The notes: a model not told the origin generated them from the sequence alone. DNA of 64,000 bases from Bradyrhizobium diazoefficiens (GCF_016616885.1 NZ_CP067102.1:2570501-2634500), one strand, 5' to 3'. Numbered from the stretch's first letter, positions 24,001 through 33,321 are shown. Program-made: numbers and translations.

Positions 24001-24063
24001 GCGAATAGGGAGTAGCGAATAGGGAAGGTGGCTTCCACTCGCTATTCGCTACTCCCTATTCGC
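24001..24063. repeat. 22-bp perfect inverted repeat between convergent genes
   Basis: Arm 24001-24022 and arm 24042-24063 are exact reverse complements (each contains GAATAGGGAGTAGCGAATAG or its complement). Each arm is itself built on a GCGAATAG direct repeat. The 19-nt loop has an inner GGAAG / CTTCC. The right arm touches the DUF1499 stop codon. It may act as a bidirectional terminator. Confidence 0.8.
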
Positions 24064-24917
24064 TACTTCTTGACTGTCTTCGCCGGCGCCTTCGGTGGCG
24101 CGACCGGGGTCTTCTTCACCGGCTTCAACGCGTCCGCGTCGGCTGCGGTATTGAGGTCGTCGATGAATTTCGTCACGCGTGCAGCGTTGCTGCCGAGGTC
24201 GCTCTCGAAGTAGCGCGAGGCGGAGCGGATATCGACGCGGGAATCGTCGCCGTCAGGCACGACCCTGATCGAGATGTCCTCGCGAAAGCCCATGATCGGC
24301 GTGCGCGCCACCGCCTCGATGCGGCCCATGCGGCGCGGTGGCTGCGGCTCGCGGTCGTCGATGACGGTCCATTTGCGCTTGATGACGAGCTGGCGCGCGA
24401 TCGCATAGGCGCGGTCGACGGGGATCTCGAGCTCGATCGGCTCGATGTCGGGATAGAACTGGCGCTGCTGCTCGGCCGAATAGAGACCGGCATAGACGGC
24501 AGTGTTGGTGCCGTCGCCGGTGCGCAGGCGCGACAGCGCATCGAAGCGCGGCGGGTCGATCGGGTCGGTGGTGATGTCGTGGATCGGCGGCAGCTTGCGG
24601 TACAACAGGGCTTGATAAGCGGGATAGGCGAGGATCGCCCCGTCGATCAGGAAGGCGAGCAGGATGCGCGCCATGCCGCGTGAGCCGTTCTGCCAGATCG
24701 CTGCAAAGCCGGCGAGGCCAAACAGGATGGAAAGCGCTGATATCGCGAGCCCGCCGAAGAAGGTGGCCAGCGCCGGCTTCATCTCCAGGAAGTCGAAGCG
24801 GACGATAATGATCGACACCACCACCGCCACTACGGCGAACACGGCCAGATTGCGCGCCCAGGTCGCGAGGCTGGACACGGGCTCCGACTGATAGGGAGCG
24901 GAAAACCTGCGGGCCAT
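24063..24917 (-). CDS. DUF1499 membrane protein
   Basis: A 284-residue protein. Three N-terminal hydrophobic helices (AVFAVVAVVVSIIIV, FGGLAISALSILFGLAGFAA, ILLAFLIDGAILAYPAYQAL) are followed by a periplasmic DUF1499 domain from about residue 115 (PPIHDITTDPIDPPRFDALS to SRYFESDLGSNAARV). The Lys/Pro/Ala-rich tail is low complexity. The DUF1499 role is unknown. The ATG at 24917 follows from the first membrane helix. Monocistronic. Confidence 0.8.
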   Translation of the reverse strand: MARRFSAPYQSEPVSSLATWARNLAVFAVVAVVVSIIIVRFDFLEMKPALATFFGGLAISALSILFGLAGFAAIWQNGSRGMARILLAFLIDGAILAYPAYQALLYRKLPPIHDITTDPIDPPRFDALSRLRTGDGTNTAVYAGLYSAEQQRQFYPDIEPIELEIPVDRAYAIARQLVIKRKWTVIDDREPQPPRRMGRIEAVARTPIMGFREDISIRVVPDGDDSRVDIRSASRYFESDLGSNAARVTKFIDDLNTAADADALKPVKKTPVAPPKAPAKTVKK

Positions 24918-25038
24918 CGGGTGAGCTCTGCCGGGGTCTCGGGTGCGGTGCCGGCCGATTTGGCGCGACGATGAGCCGTTGAGACCACGGCCCGGGGGCA
25001 AATTCAAGGGAGTCCGGGTTGTTACTGCCGATCATTCC

Positions 25039-25065
25039 GGGGGCGATGCGGTTGGCATCGCCCCC
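25039..25065 (-). terminator. Terminator hairpin after the acyl-CoA ligase gene
   Basis: Perfect 11-bp stem GGGGGCGATGC / GCATCGCCCCC with a 5-nt loop, 19 nt beyond the stop codon of the ligase gene. There is no long T-run, so efficiency is uncertain. Confidence 0.6.
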
Positions 25066-25083
25066 GAGCGATTTGCGAGGCAG

Positions 25084-26712
25084 TTACGCCGCCGCGTTCG
25101 GGAAGCGATACTCCTTGAACTGGTCGCGCAGCGCGGTCTTCAGGATCTTGCCGGTCGCGGTATGCGGGATGCCGTCGACGAAGGCGACGTCGTCGGGCAT
25201 CCACCATTTGGCGATCTTGCCGTCCATGTATTTCAGGATGTCGTCGCGCGTGGCCTGCTGGCCCTGCTTGAGCTGCACGATCAGCAGTGGCCGCTCGTCC
25301 CATTTGGGGTGGAAGACGCCGATCACGGCGGCCTCCGCCACGGCCGGGTGGCCGACCGCGAGGTTTTCGAGGTCGATCGAAGAGATCCACTCGCCGCCAG
25401 ATTTGATCACGTCCTTGGAGCGGTCGGTGATCCGCATATAGCCGCCCTCGTCGATAGTCGCGACGTCGCCGGTGTCGAAGAAGCCGTTCTCGTCGAGGAT
25501 GTTGGCATCGAGATGGAAATAGGCCTTGGCGACGGCGGGGCCGGAGACTTTGAGGCGGCCAAAGGTCTTGCCGTCCCAGGGCAGCTCCTTGCCGGCATCG
25601 TCTGTGATCTTCATTTCGACCGCAAAGGGCGCATAGCCCTGCATCTGCAGCACGTCGAGCCGCGCATCGCCGGTCGCGTTCTGGAACGGCGGCTTCAGCG
25701 CCGAGACGCTGCCGATCGGGCTCATCTCGGTCATGCCCCAGGCGTGGCGGACGTTCGAGCCCATGTCGAGGAAGGCCTTGATCATTGAGCGCGGCATCGC
25801 CGAGCCGCCGCAGATCACCATCTTCAGGTCCGGCAGCTTCAGATTATTGGCGGTCATGTGCTGAAGCAGCATCAGCCACACCGTCGGTACGCCGGCCGTA
25901 TGCGTCACCTTCTCGGTCGAGAGCAGTTCGTAGACCGAGGCGCCGTCGAGCTTCGGCCCGGGCATCACCAGCTTGGTGCCCTGCGATGGCGCGGAGAAGG
26001 CGATACCCCAGCTGTTGGCATGGAACAGCGGAACCACCGGCAGCATCGTCTCGGAGGCACTGGTGCCGAGCGCGTCGACATTGTTGGCCATCAGCGCGTG
26101 CAGCACGTTGGAGCGATGCGAATACAACACGCCCTTCGGGTCGCCGGTCGTGCCTGACGTGTAGCACATCGCGGCCGCTGTGTTCTCGTCAAAGTCCTTC
26201 CATTTGAATTTGCCGTCGGCCTCGGCGATCCAGTCCTCATAGGCCATGACGTTCTTCAGCGTGGTCTCGGGCATATGCGCCTTGTCGGTGAGGATGACGT
26301 ATCGTTCGACGCTCGGCAGCTTGTCGGCGAGCTTTTCCAGCACGGGAACGAAGGTGAGGTCGACCATCACGATGCGGTCTTGCGCATGGTTGATGATCCA
26401 GGCGATCTGCTCGGGGAAAAGCCGGGGATTGACGGTATGGCAGATGGCGCCGATGCCCATGATGCCGTACCAGACCTCGAGATGGCGCCAAGTGTTCCAG
26501 GCGATCGTGGCGACGCGGTCGCCGAGCTTGATGCCATCGCGCTCCAGCATCTGCGAGACCTTGAGCGCGCGCTTGTGGATTTCGGCGTAGGTGGTGCGAT
26601 GGATCGGTCCCTCGACCGATCGCGTCACGACCTCCTGCTTGCCATGAATCTTGGCGGCGTGTTCGATGATCCGGTGGCAGAGCAGGGGCCAATCTTGCAT
26701 CAAGCCGAGCAT
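25084..26712 (-). CDS. Fatty-acyl-CoA synthetase (AMP-binding, medium/long-chain)
   Basis: A 542-residue ANL-superfamily ligase. The P-loop is CYTSGTTGDPKGVLYSHRS, the A5 motif is WGMTEMSPI, the A8 hinge is DTGDVATIDEGGYMRITDR with GEWISS, and the A10 lysine is in ATGKILKTALRDQF. Length and the ISSIDLEN hinge match the AlkK/FadD3-like acyl-CoA synthetases that activate medium- to long-chain fatty acids for beta-oxidation. It is divergent from the extensin-like gene. Confidence 0.88.
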   Translation of the reverse strand: MLGLMQDWPLLCHRIIEHAAKIHGKQEVVTRSVEGPIHRTTYAEIHKRALKVSQMLERDGIKLGDRVATIAWNTWRHLEVWYGIMGIGAICHTVNPRLFPEQIAWIINHAQDRIVMVDLTFVPVLEKLADKLPSVERYVILTDKAHMPETTLKNVMAYEDWIAEADGKFKWKDFDENTAAAMCYTSGTTGDPKGVLYSHRSNVLHALMANNVDALGTSASETMLPVVPLFHANSWGIAFSAPSQGTKLVMPGPKLDGASVYELLSTEKVTHTAGVPTVWLMLLQHMTANNLKLPDLKMVICGGSAMPRSMIKAFLDMGSNVRHAWGMTEMSPIGSVSALKPPFQNATGDARLDVLQMQGYAPFAVEMKITDDAGKELPWDGKTFGRLKVSGPAVAKAYFHLDANILDENGFFDTGDVATIDEGGYMRITDRSKDVIKSGGEWISSIDLENLAVGHPAVAEAAVIGVFHPKWDERPLLIVQLKQGQQATRDDILKYMDGKIAKWWMPDDVAFVDGIPHTATGKILKTALRDQFKEYRFPNAAA

Positions 26713-26777
26713 TCAGACGTTCCTCCGAGAAGTCGCTGGGCGCGTTATCGCTCTCAGCGCAGGGCCAAAGAATTGTC

Positions 26778-27881
26778 ATGAGTTTTAGCCTGCCGGACTT
26801 TCGCCGCAAATGGTCTTGTCGCGGCAATATGTCCGCCCGCGCGGCACTGGTTACCGCTGCGCTCGGGCTAACGCTTGTGCTCGCGGATCGGGCGGAGGCG
26901 CGAAGCTATGCTGCGCCGCTCGATATCTTTGGGCTTGGTACACCACGGCCGCGCCGGAGCGTTCATGCCGCCAGAATACCGCTACCAAAGCCTCGCCCCG
27001 AGGACGCCCCCAAAGCAACGGACGAGGCCGCGCCGGAGGCCGACGGCAATCCTTCCCCGGATAAGCCTGCCGCGAACAAGCCGGCCGAGGCTACGCCGCC
27101 TCCCGAGAAGCAGCTATCGGCCTGCCGTATCGCACTGACCGAGGAGATCGCGGTCGCGCCATCCATTCCCGATATCCACGGTCCCGGCGCCTGCAGCGGC
27201 GAGGATCTGGTGCGGCTGGAGGCCATCGTGCTGCCGGACAAGCGCAAGGTCGCAGTCAAGCCGGCGGCGATCCTTCGCTGCACCATGGCGTCAGCGATCG
27301 CCGATTGGGTGCGCACCGACATGGTGCCGCTGGCTGCGAGCCTCGGCTCGACCATCACCGACCTCGACAATTTCGACAGTTTTGAGTGCCGCGGCCGCAA
27401 TCGCATTGTCGGCGCGATGCTGTCCGAACACGGCAAGGCCAACGCGCTCGACGTGCGCTCGCTCAAGCTTGCCAACGGGCAGTCGATCGGCCTGACCGAC
27501 CGCACGCTGTCGCGCGACGTGCGCGAGCGCGTGCTGCATTCGGTCTGTTCGCGCTTTTCCACGGTGCTCGGTCCGGGCTCGGACTGGTACCACGAGGACC
27601 ACATCCACCTCGATCTGGCGCAGCGGCGCAACGACTACCGGATCTGCCAGTGGAACGTCTGGGACCCCTTGCCCCAGGTCGCGCCCCTGCTGCCGGCCGA
27701 GCGCCCCGAGGAGGCCCCGCCCCGCGAGGTCGCGGCCAAGTCGGAAGGCGCCAAGGAGGGAGCGAAGGATGGAACGAAGGATGGGGCTGACGAGCAGGAG
27801 AGCGCGAAACCTGCCGCGCCGCCGGACAAGCCGGCAGCCGACTCCCGCAAGAGCAAGCCGGCAACAAAAAAGCGCCGGTGA
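26778..27881 (+). CDS. Extensin-like family secreted protein
   Basis: A 367-residue exported protein. A signal segment (ALVTAALGLTLVLADRAEA) is followed by a Pro/Ala/Lys-rich linker (residues 55-115), then the extensin-like C-terminal domain with conserved Cys pairs (SACRIALTEEI, GACSGEDLV, LRCTMASAIADWV, FECRGRNR) and GSDWYHEDHIHLDLA, a peptidase M15-like metal site. The last 60 residues are a Lys/Glu/Ala repeat (EGAKEGAKDGTKDGA). Probable peptidoglycan-acting enzyme. A second ATG at 26829 would give a more usual signal peptide. Confidence 0.82.
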   Translation: MSFSLPDFRRKWSCRGNMSARAALVTAALGLTLVLADRAEARSYAAPLDIFGLGTPRPRRSVHAARIPLPKPRPEDAPKATDEAAPEADGNPSPDKPAANKPAEATPPPEKQLSACRIALTEEIAVAPSIPDIHGPGACSGEDLVRLEAIVLPDKRKVAVKPAAILRCTMASAIADWVRTDMVPLAASLGSTITDLDNFDSFECRGRNRIVGAMLSEHGKANALDVRSLKLANGQSIGLTDRTLSRDVRERVLHSVCSRFSTVLGPGSDWYHEDHIHLDLAQRRNDYRICQWNVWDPLPQVAPLLPAERPEEAPPREVAAKSEGAKEGAKDGTKDGADEQESAKPAAPPDKPAADSRKSKPATKKRR

Positions 27882-27894
27882 GATCGGCGCTTTT
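27868..27894. terminator. Bidirectional terminator between extensin-like and L,D-transpeptidase genes
   Basis: Ten-bp stem AAAAGCGCCG / CGGCGCTTTT with a 7-nt loop, overlapping the extensin-like stop codon. The A and T runs on both sides allow termination in either direction. Confidence 0.75.
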
Positions 27895-27936
27895 CAAAAG
27901 CCTCAGGCAAGGCTTGTTCCGTAGGATCTGGCCCGT

Positions 27937-28620
27937 TTAGTAAGAACCGGTACCGGAACCGCCGCCCTGGAGCGCGAGGCGCGAATTGTAGGGCGAGTCG
28001 CCGTGCTTCGGCTCAAGCACCACGACGATGGTGCCGACCTTGACGCGGCTGTAGAGGTCGATTGCGTCCTCGTTGGTCAAGCGGATGCAGCCCGACGAGA
28101 TCGAAGCGCCGATATATTCCGGCTGGTTGGTGCCGTGAATGCGGAACAGCGTGTCCTTGCCGCCGGAATACAAGTACATCGCGCGCGAGCCCATCGGATT
28201 GTCCGGACCGGGGGCGACGTAGGTCGGAACGCCAAGGCGCGAGATCTCGCCAGGGGTCGGGTGCCAGGCCGGCCATTCGGTCATGCTGCCGACCTTGGCG
28301 ATGCCGGACCAGGCCATCGCCTCTTCGCCGACGGTGATGCCGTAGCGGATCGCCTTGCCGCCATCCATCACGTAGTAGAGGTAGTGGTTGTCGGAATCGA
28401 CCACGATCGAGCCGGGCGACTCCTTGCGGTGATAGTCGACGATGGCGCGACGGAACGGCTCTGCCACCGGCGTATTCTCGTACCGGACCTTGGCCAGAAG
28501 TTCCTTGTCCTTCGGCTTGAAATTCTGGGTGTTGGTGGCTTCGAAATGCGTGGCCTGCATGCAGCCCGACAGCATGAAGCCGGCAGCCAAAATTCCCAAC
28601 ATAACTTTCAGCGACGACAT
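27937..28620 (-). CDS. L,D-transpeptidase (YkuD) lipoprotein
   Basis: A 227-residue lipoprotein. The lipobox LSGC (Cys20) follows MSSLKVMLGILAAGFM, and the YkuD catalytic domain has His162 (RIHGTNQPEYIGAS) and Cys178 (SSGCIRLTNED). It would form 3-3 peptidoglycan cross-links or attach proteins to the wall in the periplasm. The C-terminal tail is Gly/Ser-rich. It converges with the extensin-like gene, another wall-associated protein. Confidence 0.9.
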   Translation of the reverse strand: MSSLKVMLGILAAGFMLSGCMQATHFEATNTQNFKPKDKELLAKVRYENTPVAEPFRRAIVDYHRKESPGSIVVDSDNHYLYYVMDGGKAIRYGITVGEEAMAWSGIAKVGSMTEWPAWHPTPGEISRLGVPTYVAPGPDNPMGSRAMYLYSGGKDTLFRIHGTNQPEYIGASISSGCIRLTNEDAIDLYSRVKVGTIVVVLEPKHGDSPYNSRLALQGGGSGTGSY

Positions 28621-28957
28621 GGTTTGGTTCCAATCAAAACAATACCGCGCAGGTCCTGAGCGTAGCGCCCAAGGCCTTCGACTCCGTTGATTTCATTATC
28701 GTTGAAATCTGCCACAATTCCAGCGTTTAGGGACTTTTCCCGCACTGCGAGACCCAACCTGTGGCTTTTTTGCCGCAAATTTTGCGGCTTTGGGCTGGTT
28801 TTGGGGCAGAGAACGCCGAACTGTCGATTCCATGCCACAGTTGGGCCATGCAGTCGCCACAAATGCAAATGGTCCGTTAATGTGCTTGTCATCATGAACT
28901 TGTCAGAATCGCGCTAAGGGCTGTCATTCTATCGCAGGCCCCTTCCTGGAGTTGTTC
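28621..28957. other. Divergent intergenic region with a 17-bp palindrome
   Basis: 337 nt between the divergent L,D-transpeptidase and CorA genes with no credible gene. It contains a perfect palindrome GCCGCAAA-T-TTTGCGGC at 28772-28788 next to a T-run, which could be an operator or weak terminator. Promoters for both genes should lie here, but no strong hexamers were recognised. Confidence 0.4.
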
Positions 28958-29935
28958 ATGTTTTCTGTGTTCGTTCCAACCGACTCCTCCCTGAAGAAGG
29001 CCGTTGTCAACGATCTCGCTGCGGTGCCGGAGCACGCAGTGTGGATTGACCTGTTCAACCCGACCGCGGCCGAGGACAAGGCCGTGGAGCGGCTGTCGGG
29101 GATCGCGATCCCGACCCGGGAGGACATGCAGGAGATCGAGATCTCCAGCCGCCTCTATATCGAGAACAGCGCGCGCTACATGACCGCGACGCTGATGTGC
29201 CACTCCGACACCGACATGCCCCGGACCACGGCGGTGACCTTCATCCTCGGCGACCACCGTCTGGTCACGGTGCGCTACGACCAGCCCAAGCCGTTCGCCC
29301 TGGTCGAAGCCAAGCTCGCCCGCACCTGCACCCCGGCTATCACCGGCGAGATGGTGCTGATGGAACTGCTGGACGCGGTGATCGACCGCTGCGCCGACAT
29401 CCTGGAGCGCTGCGGCGCCGAGATCGACCAGGTCTCCCACGACATCTTCGAGCCCGAGAGCGAGCGCCACGGCCACGCCAAGCAATACTCCCAGATCCTG
29501 ATCTCGATCGGCCGCAAGGGGGATTTGACCTCCAAGGTTCGCGAGAGCCTGGTCTCGATCGGCCGCGTCGTCACGTTCCTGTCCGCGGTGGTGGAGGGCG
29601 TGAAATGGTCAAAGGACATGCGCGAGCAGCTCAAGACCATGCAGCGCGACGTCGCCTCGCTGACCGACCACGCCTCCTATCTCTCCAGCAAGATCACCTT
29701 CGTGCTGGATGCCATGCTCGGCGTCGTCAATCTCGAGCAGAACAACATCATCAAGCTGTTTTCGGTCATGGCTGTTGTCCTGATGCCGCCGACCCTGATC
29801 GCCTCGATCTACGGCATGAACTTCAAATCGATGCCGGAACTCGAATGGGCGCACGGTTATCCCTTTGCGCTGGTGTTGATGGTGATCGCAGCGATCGTCC
29901 CGTACTGGATCTTCAAATTGAAGAAGTGGCTCTGA
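28958..29935 (+). CDS. corA: CorA-family magnesium/cobalt transporter
   Basis: A 325-residue CorA-type channel. It has a large N-terminal cytoplasmic domain with a long stalk helix (LTSKVRESLVSIGRVVTFLS) and two C-terminal transmembrane helices separated by the YGMNFKSMPEL selectivity loop (GMN at 286-288). The C-terminus is the basic KLKKWL. The ATG at 28958 has GGAG 6 nt upstream; an in-frame TTG at 28952 lacks one. No M-box or other metal-sensing leader was recognised. Confidence 0.9.
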   Translation: MFSVFVPTDSSLKKAVVNDLAAVPEHAVWIDLFNPTAAEDKAVERLSGIAIPTREDMQEIEISSRLYIENSARYMTATLMCHSDTDMPRTTAVTFILGDHRLVTVRYDQPKPFALVEAKLARTCTPAITGEMVLMELLDAVIDRCADILERCGAEIDQVSHDIFEPESERHGHAKQYSQILISIGRKGDLTSKVRESLVSIGRVVTFLSAVVEGVKWSKDMREQLKTMQRDVASLTDHASYLSSKITFVLDAMLGVVNLEQNNIIKLFSVMAVVLMPPTLIASIYGMNFKSMPELEWAHGYPFALVLMVIAAIVPYWIFKLKKWL

Positions 29936-30141
29936 GCCGGCCTGCGCTCTGAAAATAGTGACCGAGACCTTACGCGGGTCGCTGAGACAGGGCTGATGGT
30001 GTCGCAGAATAGAGCGTCATTGCGGCGACGCGGTGATGCGTATGCTGTGCCCCAATTCCTCCGGTAAAATTTGAGCAGTGGGCTGAACGTTTGCGCGAAA
30101 CTTGTCTGCGATAAGCAATGGGTTAGCCGCGAGGAACAGCC

Positions 30142-30372
30142 ATGGTTGAAAAACACATAACGACGCCCCGCAACGTCATTGATCTGACCAGCTATCGTCA
30201 GGCCGTGGCGAGCGGCAAGGCGCCGTCGTTGTCGGCGCGCATGTGCCGGCACTGTGGTGCTCCGCTGCTCGACGGCGAGAACGATGACGACTGCTCGACT
30301 GCATTCGACGCTGCCGCTCCAAATGCTGCAGCTTTGAGATTGCGACGGTCGCGTCGGGTTCGAGTCGATTGA
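30142..30372 (+). CDS. Small Cys-containing hypothetical protein (76 aa)
   Basis: A 76-residue protein. A conserved-looking N-terminus (MVEKHITTPRNVIDLTSYRQ) is followed by MCRHCGAPLLDGENDDDCST, a CxxC plus a further Cys that could hold zinc, and a basic tail (RLRRSRRVRVD). GAGGAAC precedes the ATG. It may be a small zinc-ribbon-like protein. No family recognised, and the neighbours do not inform function. Confidence 0.55.
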   Translation: MVEKHITTPRNVIDLTSYRQAVASGKAPSLSARMCRHCGAPLLDGENDDDCSTAFDAAAPNAAALRLRRSRRVRVD

Positions 30373-30455
30373 GGAGTGGAAGGAAGGGCGGGCGATCCAG
30401 CCTTGCGGCGGCGTTGTCTGGATCGCCTAGCTTTCCGCCTTTCGCGGCAAATCAT

Positions 30456-31229
30456 CTAGCGCTTCACGATCTGCGCCGTCGAGACGATGGTCTCGGCGAT
30501 CAAGCCGTCGCGGCTGAACGATGCCAGATGGCTCTCGACGTCCCGCAACATCGCCTCGACGTTGTCGCCGCCCAACGCTTCCGGCGAGGACGACGAGTAG
30601 GTGAGGGTGCGTTGCGCCAGGTCCTGCATGCTGACCGTGTAGCTGGTCTCGACCGTGACGAGCTCGGTGGGTGCAAAGGCGCTACCGTGGAAGAACGCTC
30701 GCAAGTCGCGATGGGTCCGCGTGCCTTTGCCGGCCTCCTCCCAGAGCTTCGCGGGTGACCAGCGGCGGCGGATCTCGTTGTAGCCGTCAAGCCATGGGTT
30801 GCGGCCGTCGGTGACGGAGAACGAAGCGCAGATCAGAATGGTGCCGTCGCAGGCGACCAGTTCCTCGAGCCGCGCAAGCGTCGCGTCGCGATCCATCCAG
30901 TGCAGCGCTCGGCCGATCGTGACGATGTCGAACGTACCAATGTCGAAGGGGAGCGTCTCTGCCTTGCCTTCGATCAGCGTGAGATGTCGCCCCGCGCCCG
31001 AAGCGGCGAGCCGGGCGGCGTCAAGCATCGCAGGCTCCGGGTCGACACCGACGACACGGCCGACATAAGGGCCGAAGCCGAGCGCCAGCAGGCCGGGTCC
31101 GGTGCCGAGATCGATCAGGCTGCTCTCTTTGGTGAGGCCGACCTTGTGTGTGACGGCGCGGAAAAATTCCCGCGGGTAGGGCGGGCGCAAATGTTCGTAG
31201 AGCGAAGCCGTGCTTGCAAACCGGCCCAT
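30456..31229 (-). CDS. Class I SAM-dependent methyltransferase
   Basis: A 257-residue methyltransferase. Motif I is SLIDLGTGPGLLALG, with the acidic ribose-binding VVGVDPEPAMLDAAR. FDIVTIGRALHWMDRD (motif IV) is typical of the methyltransferase type 11 family. The N-terminus FASTASLYEHLRPPYPREFF is also characteristic of this group. Substrate unknown. It begins 12 nt after the SDR stop codon and is therefore in one operon with it. Confidence 0.82.
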   Translation of the reverse strand: MGRFASTASLYEHLRPPYPREFFRAVTHKVGLTKESSLIDLGTGPGLLALGFGPYVGRVVGVDPEPAMLDAARLAASGAGRHLTLIEGKAETLPFDIGTFDIVTIGRALHWMDRDATLARLEELVACDGTILICASFSVTDGRNPWLDGYNEIRRRWSPAKLWEEAGKGTRTHRDLRAFFHGSAFAPTELVTVETSYTVSMQDLAQRTLTYSSSSPEALGGDNVEAMLRDVESHLASFSRDGLIAETIVSTAQIVKR

Positions 31230-31241
31230 GCGTCACCTGGC

Positions 31242-32000
31242 CTAGACGTGCTGGCCGCCGTTGATGTGGATCTCGGCGCCGTTGACGTAAGAGCTGGTGT
31301 CCGTGCACAGCACGTAGATGATCTTGGCGACCTCGTCCGGCGTACCGAGGCGATGCATCGGGATCTGCTGCTCGACGATCTTCTCTGTCCCCGGCGACAG
31401 GATCGAGGTGTCGATCTCGCCCGGTGCGATCGCGTTGACGCGCACGCCGACCCGGCCGAAGTCGGAGGCCATCTCGCGCGTCAGCGATGCGAGCGCGGCC
31501 TTGGAGGTCGCATAGGCGGCGCCTGCGAAGGGATGCACGCGCGAGCCCGCGATCGAGGTGACGTTCACGACAGAACCCTTGGCGGCCTTCAATTCCTCGA
31601 TCAAGCCGCGCGCGATCATGATCGGCGCGAAGAAGTTGACGTGGAAGACATGCGTCCAGGTGTCGAGGTCGGTGTCGACCGAGCCGAGCCTGGAGCCGCC
31701 GGGACCTTTCGGCGAGATCGCGGCGTTGTTGACCAGCGCGTGCAGCATGCCGCCTTCGAGGCGGTCGCGGATGTCGGAGATCGCGCGCGTGGTGTCCTGG
31801 GGATTGCCGAGGTCGACCTGGATGTGATCCTCGGGACCCGCATCCCACGGGCAATCCTCCGGGAAGGGATGCCGCGAGCAGGTGATGACCCGCCAGCCCG
31901 CCGACGAGAAGCGGATCACGGTGGCGTGGCCGATACCGCGGCTCGCTCCGGTCAGGAGCAGCGTGCGGCGCGGCGCATTTGACGAATGCGGCATGGACAT
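31242..32000 (-). CDS. Short-chain dehydrogenase/reductase
   Basis: A 252-residue classical SDR: LTGASRGIGHATVIRFSSAG (cofactor motif), ALVNNAAISPKG, SIAGSRVHP with the catalytic Ser, and AAYATSKAALASLTREMA (Tyr-x3-Lys). The C-terminus SYVNGAEIHINGGQHV matches 3-oxoacyl-ACP-reductase-like members. ATG codons at 32000 and 31994 are both possible. It is followed at 12 nt by the methyltransferase gene, and lies 32 nt after pdxH on the same strand. Confidence 0.85.
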   Translation of the reverse strand: MSMPHSSNAPRRTLLLTGASRGIGHATVIRFSSAGWRVITCSRHPFPEDCPWDAGPEDHIQVDLGNPQDTTRAISDIRDRLEGGMLHALVNNAAISPKGPGGSRLGSVDTDLDTWTHVFHVNFFAPIMIARGLIEELKAAKGSVVNVTSIAGSRVHPFAGAAYATSKAALASLTREMASDFGRVGVRVNAIAPGEIDTSILSPGTEKIVEQQIPMHRLGTPDEVAKIIYVLCTDTSSYVNGAEIHINGGQHV

Positions 32001-32032
32001 CTTTCAGGTCGGCCCAGGATTCGAGACAAGGC

Positions 32033-32674
32033 TCAAGGATACATCCGCGTCTTGGACCATGGCTGGCCGGCCGCGTCACGACGAAATTCGATGCGGTCGT
32101 GCAGGCGGAATGGGCGGTCGTGCCAGAACTCGATGCGCGTAGGCGCGATGCGCCAGCCGCTCCAGCCCGGCGGCCGCGGCACTTCGCCGATGACATGTTT
32201 GGCGGCGACCTTTGCGATGGCCTGCTCGAAGGCGAAGCGGCTCTCGAGTTCTTGCGATTGCTTGCTCGCCCAGGCGCCGATCTGCGCCTGCTTCGGTCGC
32301 GTCGCGAAATAGGCGTCGGCCTCGGCGTCGGTCACCGGCGTCACGTTGCCGCGGATACGGACCTGACGGCGCAGCGACTTCCAGTGAAAAAGTAAAGCCG
32401 CCTTAGGATTTGCGGCGAGTTCGCGGCCCTTTTGGCTGGCGATGTGGCTGTAGAAGACAAAACCTTCGGTATCGAAGCCCTTCATCAGCACCATGCGCAC
32501 GTCGGGCAGGCCGTCGGGATCGACGGTTGCGAGCGCCATGGCGTTGGGATCGTTCGGCTCGCTCTTGATCGCCTCGTTCAGCCAGGCCTCGAACAGCGCA
32601 AAAGGCTCGTCGGCGGCGGTGAAATCACCGGATGTTAAGGGTGTCTGGTGTTTCATCGAGGTCGTGTCGGTCAT
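32033..32674 (-). CDS. pdxH: Pyridoxamine 5'-phosphate oxidase
   Basis: A 213-residue FMN enzyme that makes pyridoxal 5'-phosphate from PNP or PMP. Visible signatures are [39 protein letters not shown] (FMN-binding), [11 protein letters not shown], and the C-terminal [20 protein letters not shown] and WSKTRMYP. Length is standard. ATG 32674 is the first Met of the conserved sequence. It is divergent from the RT0821-type lipoprotein gene, an arrangement common in this family of bacteria. Confidence 0.95.
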   Translation of the reverse strand: MTDTTSMKHQTPLTSGDFTAADEPFALFEAWLNEAIKSEPNDPNAMALATVDPDGLPDVRMVLMKGFDTEGFVFYSHIASQKGRELAANPKAALLFHWKSLRRQVRIRGNVTPVTDAEADAYFATRPKQAQIGAWASKQSQELESRFAFEQAIAKVAAKHVIGEVPRPPGWSGWRIAPTRIEFWHDRPFRLHDRIEFRRDAAGQPWSKTRMYP

Positions 32675-32766
32675 GTCTGGAATCCGAATTGCGTCCCGCG
32701 GCCCAAAGCGCGCTGTTGTCTGCTCCCGCCCTATATAGGGCATGGGGACGGGTTGGCCTATCGGTG

Positions 32767-33195
32767 ATGCGGCCGTCGGGCCTTGCCATGACGATGATTT
32801 TGATCGGGCTCGGCGCCGGCGGATGCAGTCTGTCCCGCACTGACACCAACGCCTATGCCAAGGCCGACGACAACGACCTCACCGGTTCGATCGTGCGGCC
32901 GGCGAAGGACGCGCCCCCAACCGAGACCGATCTCGCCTTCGCCCGCAACGCCGCCTCCGACGTGTTGAGCAAGGGCGACAAGGATGCCAGCCAGCACTGG
33001 GAGAATCCGGAAACCGGCGCGCGCGGCTCGGTGACGCCGATCGCGCAATCCTACGCCGCCGAGGATGGCCGCAAGTGCCGCGATTTCCTGGCGAGCTATG
33101 TCAACGGGACGACCGAAAGCTGGCTCCAGGGCGCCGGCTGCCAAAGCAGCCGTGGCCGTTGGGAGATTCATACGCTAAAGCCGTGGCGGAGCTAG
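32767..33195 (+). CDS. RT0821/Lpp0805-type surface lipoprotein
   Basis: A 142-residue lipoprotein. A short signal ([13 protein letters not shown], lipobox Cys about residue 20) is followed by a disordered charged region and a C-terminal domain [20 protein letters not shown] ... [11 protein letters not shown] ... [11 protein letters not shown]. This is the 17-kDa surface antigen-like domain of the RT0821/Lpp0805 family. Starts at ATG 32767 or 32788 are possible, both before the lipobox. Outer-membrane anchored; function unknown. Confidence 0.75.
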   Translation: MRPSGLAMTMILIGLGAGGCSLSRTDTNAYAKADDNDLTGSIVRPAKDAPPTETDLAFARNAASDVLSKGDKDASQHWENPETGARGSVTPIAQSYAAEDGRKCRDFLASYVNGTTESWLQGAGCQSSRGRWEIHTLKPWRS

Positions 33196-33235
33196 GAATC
33201 AGGCTGGTCGACTAGTTGCAAAAATACCACTCGCC

Positions 33236-33258
33236 CCCCACATGAGGCTCAGGTGGGG
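33236..33258 (+). terminator. Terminator-like hairpin after the surface lipoprotein gene
   Basis: CCCCAC (33236-33241) pairs with GTGGGG (33253-33258), with an inner TGAG / CTCA. It is followed by a GC-rich stretch and CCCTTTTG. Moderate terminator, 40 nt beyond the stop. Confidence 0.45.
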
Positions 33259-33321
33259 CGGGGAGCCCTTTTGAACATTTGGATTTCCCGGGATTGGATT
33301 TCCCAACAGGAGACGTGACGG

